Shown here: positions 6,451 through 6,951 of the stretch, piece by piece
How positions within the stretch are numbered: position 1 is the first letter of the stretch
Layout: every line of letters begins with the position of its first letter
DNA from: JAZRGE01 sp045644025
GTDB lineage: Bacteria > Bacillota > Clostridia > Oscillospirales > Acutalibacteraceae
Direction: 5' to 3'
Assembly: GCA_045644025.1 (NCBI GenBank)
Contig: JAZRGE010000015.1
Span: forward strand, 1-6,951
DNA: 6,951 nucleotides
Translations under genes and position numbers: made by a program
Notes under the pieces: model-generated
Databases searched by the model: none
What the model saw: only the letters and a program-made list of their open reading frames with translations
Told to the model about the DNA's origin: nothing

Positions 6451-6456
6451 TCCTTT
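6451..6456 (-). promoter_or_regulatory. dnaA ribosome binding site
   Basis: AAAGGA on the minus strand lies 8 bases before the ATG at 6440-6442. The alternative ATG at 6449-6451 overlaps its last base and would have no usable site, so this element decides the start. Confidence 0.75.
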
Positions 6457-6496
6457 TTCTTATATGCTAAAAGGCTGCGAAAATCTTTAATTTTTG

Positions 6497-6512
6497 AGCC
6501 CCTTGAAGGGCT
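6497..6512 (-). other. Small hairpin in the dnaA leader
   Basis: In the predicted dnaA transcript this folds as AGCCCT-TCAA-GGGGCT: six pairs including one G-U, closed by a four-base loop. No U run follows in the dnaA direction, so it is not a terminator for dnaA. On the plus strand ATTTTT follows two bases after the stem, so it could act as a weak terminator for antisense transcripts heading toward rnpB. It lies mid-leader, about 55 bases before the dnaA start. Confidence 0.35.
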
Positions 6513-6561
6513 GATTTTTGGGAACTCAAGGCCGAAAAAAGGCAAAATTCCACCGCTTTTG

Positions 6562-6590
6562 ATTATACCACAAATACCCCGAAAACACAA
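6562..6590 (-). promoter_or_regulatory. dnaA promoter
   Basis: On the minus strand the -10 is a perfect TATAAT (6562-6567), preceded by TGG to give an extended -10. A TTGTGT -35 (6585-6590) sits exactly 17 bases upstream. Transcription would begin near 6555, giving a dnaA leader of about 110 bases. This is a good match to a housekeeping sigma-70/SigA promoter. The inverted DnaA-box pair begins 15 bases upstream of the -35, a position that would allow autoregulation. Confidence 0.8.
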
Positions 6591-6604
6591 GCAATTTTGA
6601 ACTG

Positions 6605-6626
6605 TTTTTCACATAAATGTTGATAA
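6605..6626. promoter_or_regulatory. Inverted pair of DnaA-box-like sites upstream of dnaA
   Basis: TTTTTCACA on the plus strand (6605-6613) matches 8 of 9 of TTATNCACA. TGTTGATAA (6618-6626) is TTATCAACA on the minus strand, also 8 of 9. They face each other with a 4-base TAAA spacer, upstream of the dnaA -35 element. Such sites suit DnaA autoregulation, or an upstream origin subregion like the bipartite origin of B. subtilis. Confidence 0.6.
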
Positions 6627-6653
6627 ATATTTCTTATAATTTTTCCGGTTGCG

Positions 6654-6665
6654 ATTTTGCAAAAT
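6654..6665. repeat. 12-base perfect palindrome between divergent promoters
   Basis: ATTTTGCAAAAT is self-complementary and lies roughly midway between the dnaA and rnpB promoters. It could be an operator for a dimeric regulator. However, one or two palindromes of this length are expected by chance in a window this size, so the call is weak. Confidence 0.3.
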
Positions 6666-6732
6666 AAGGCCAAAAAATTCCTAAAAAAGCCCTCTATATA
6701 TACCCTGTTTTTGAAGACAATGTTGCTGCAAC

Positions 6733-6762
6733 TTGACAAACTTTCCAAAAAAATGTTATAAT
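6733..6762 (+). promoter_or_regulatory. rnpB promoter
   Basis: TTGACA (6733-6738) and TATAAT (6757-6762) are both perfect consensus hexamers separated by 18 bases. A TG at 6754-6755 adds an extended -10. Transcription should begin about 6769-6771, directly at the first bases of the RNase P RNA. It is the strongest promoter seen in the window, as expected for an abundant stable RNA. Confidence 0.9.
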
Positions 6763-6770
6763 TTTTTTAA

Positions 6771-6951
6771 GAGTGGATTGGACGGCTGCGGAAGCGAAAG
6801 CTTACGAGGAAAGTCCGGGCTTCAAAGGGCAGGATAACGGCTAACGGCCGCCGAGGGCAACCTTAGGGAAAGTGCAACAGAAATATACCGCCGGTTTTAC
6901 CGGTAAGGGTGGAAAGGCGAGGTAAGAGCTCACCGGCCTGCGGGAGACCGC
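6771..6951 (+). ncRNA. rnpB: RNase P RNA component, 5' part (class A-like)
   Basis: This is the catalytic RNA of RNase P, which removes 5' leaders from pre-tRNAs together with the RnpA protein. Conserved core segments appear in the right order: GAGGAAAGTCCGGGC (6806-6820, containing the 5' strand of helix P4), AGGGCAGG (6826-6833), AGTGCAACAGAAA (6871-6883), ACCGCCGG with its hairpin (6887-6901), GGTAAGGGTGGAAAGG (6902-6917) and GAGGTAAGAGCTCACC (6919-6934). The GGGCAGG and GTGCAACAG elements resemble the ancestral class A form, as in E. coli, rather than the B. subtilis class B form. About the first half is present. The 3' half, including the tRNA-CCA-binding loop and the second P4 strand, lies beyond the right edge. 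The start is set from the promoter and is accurate to a few bases. It diverges from dnaA and is transcribed away from the presumed origin, co-directional with the fork. Confidence 0.95.

Noticed and set aside
6396..6590. Minus-strand open frame of 64 codons across the dnaA leader and start
   Set aside because: Its start codon lies inside the dnaA -35 element, upstream of the predicted transcription start, and its composition is that of a noncoding leader.
6732..6740. TTTGTCAAG on the minus strand resembles a Spo0A box
   Set aside because: It is the complement of the rnpB -35 TTGACA and its flanks, so the resemblance is explained by the promoter. A single copy is not convincing.
6563..6748. 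Minus-strand open frame of 61 codons in the dnaA-rnpB spacer
   Set aside because: It spans both promoters and the DnaA-box pair, has no ribosome binding site and no recognisable motif.

Overview
This is the replication-origin neighbourhood of a bacterial chromosome, most likely from a Bacillota organism of the class Clostridia. Seven protein genes run right to left on the minus strand in the order dnaA, dnaN, yaaA (S4 domain), recF, remB (DUF370), gyrB, gyrA. This is the classic origin cluster known from Bacillus subtilis and many other Bacillota. The roughly 645-residue GyrB without the long proteobacterial insertion, the presence of yaaA and remB, and a type A-like RNase P RNA all fit a clostridial lineage. 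Coding DNA has moderate G+C and the spacers are strongly AT-rich. I cannot name a genus from the sequence alone.

Layout: the left edge (1-167) holds the first 55 codons of gyrA, which begins at a TTG codon. gyrB (186-2129), remB (2171-2437), recF (2440-3531), yaaA (3532-3741) and dnaN (3734-4855) follow rightward with spacers of 41 bases or less or with short overlaps, so they look like one transcription unit. The 252-base dnaN-dnaA spacer (4856-5107) is the likely oriC unwinding region. It holds two abutting DnaA-box-like 9-mers, a run of five DnaA-trio motifs and an AT-rich tract, and a further box-like 9-mer lies near the dnaA stop codon. dnaA (5108-6442) is next. A 328-base spacer (6443-6770) carries the dnaA promoter and leader, an inverted pair of DnaA-box-like sites, a 12-base palindrome and a strong divergent promoter. 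That promoter drives rnpB, the RNase P RNA, which starts near 6771 and runs off the right edge.

The genes work together in chromosome replication. DnaA binds its boxes and opens the trio/AT-rich tract, and DnaN is the sliding clamp for the polymerase. RecF helps load RecA at gaps, and gyrase (GyrB with GyrA) removes positive supercoils ahead of the forks. YaaA and RemB are conserved passengers, linked respectively to RNA or ribosome binding and to biofilm gene regulation.

The content is mostly textbook. The points most worth a second look are the clear DnaA-trio unwinding element, the RNase P RNA gene sitting where many Bacillota have rpmH-rnpA, and several substitutions at normally conserved positions in DnaA, GyrB and DnaN. 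I found no mobile element, CRISPR array, defence system or evidently undescribed system.
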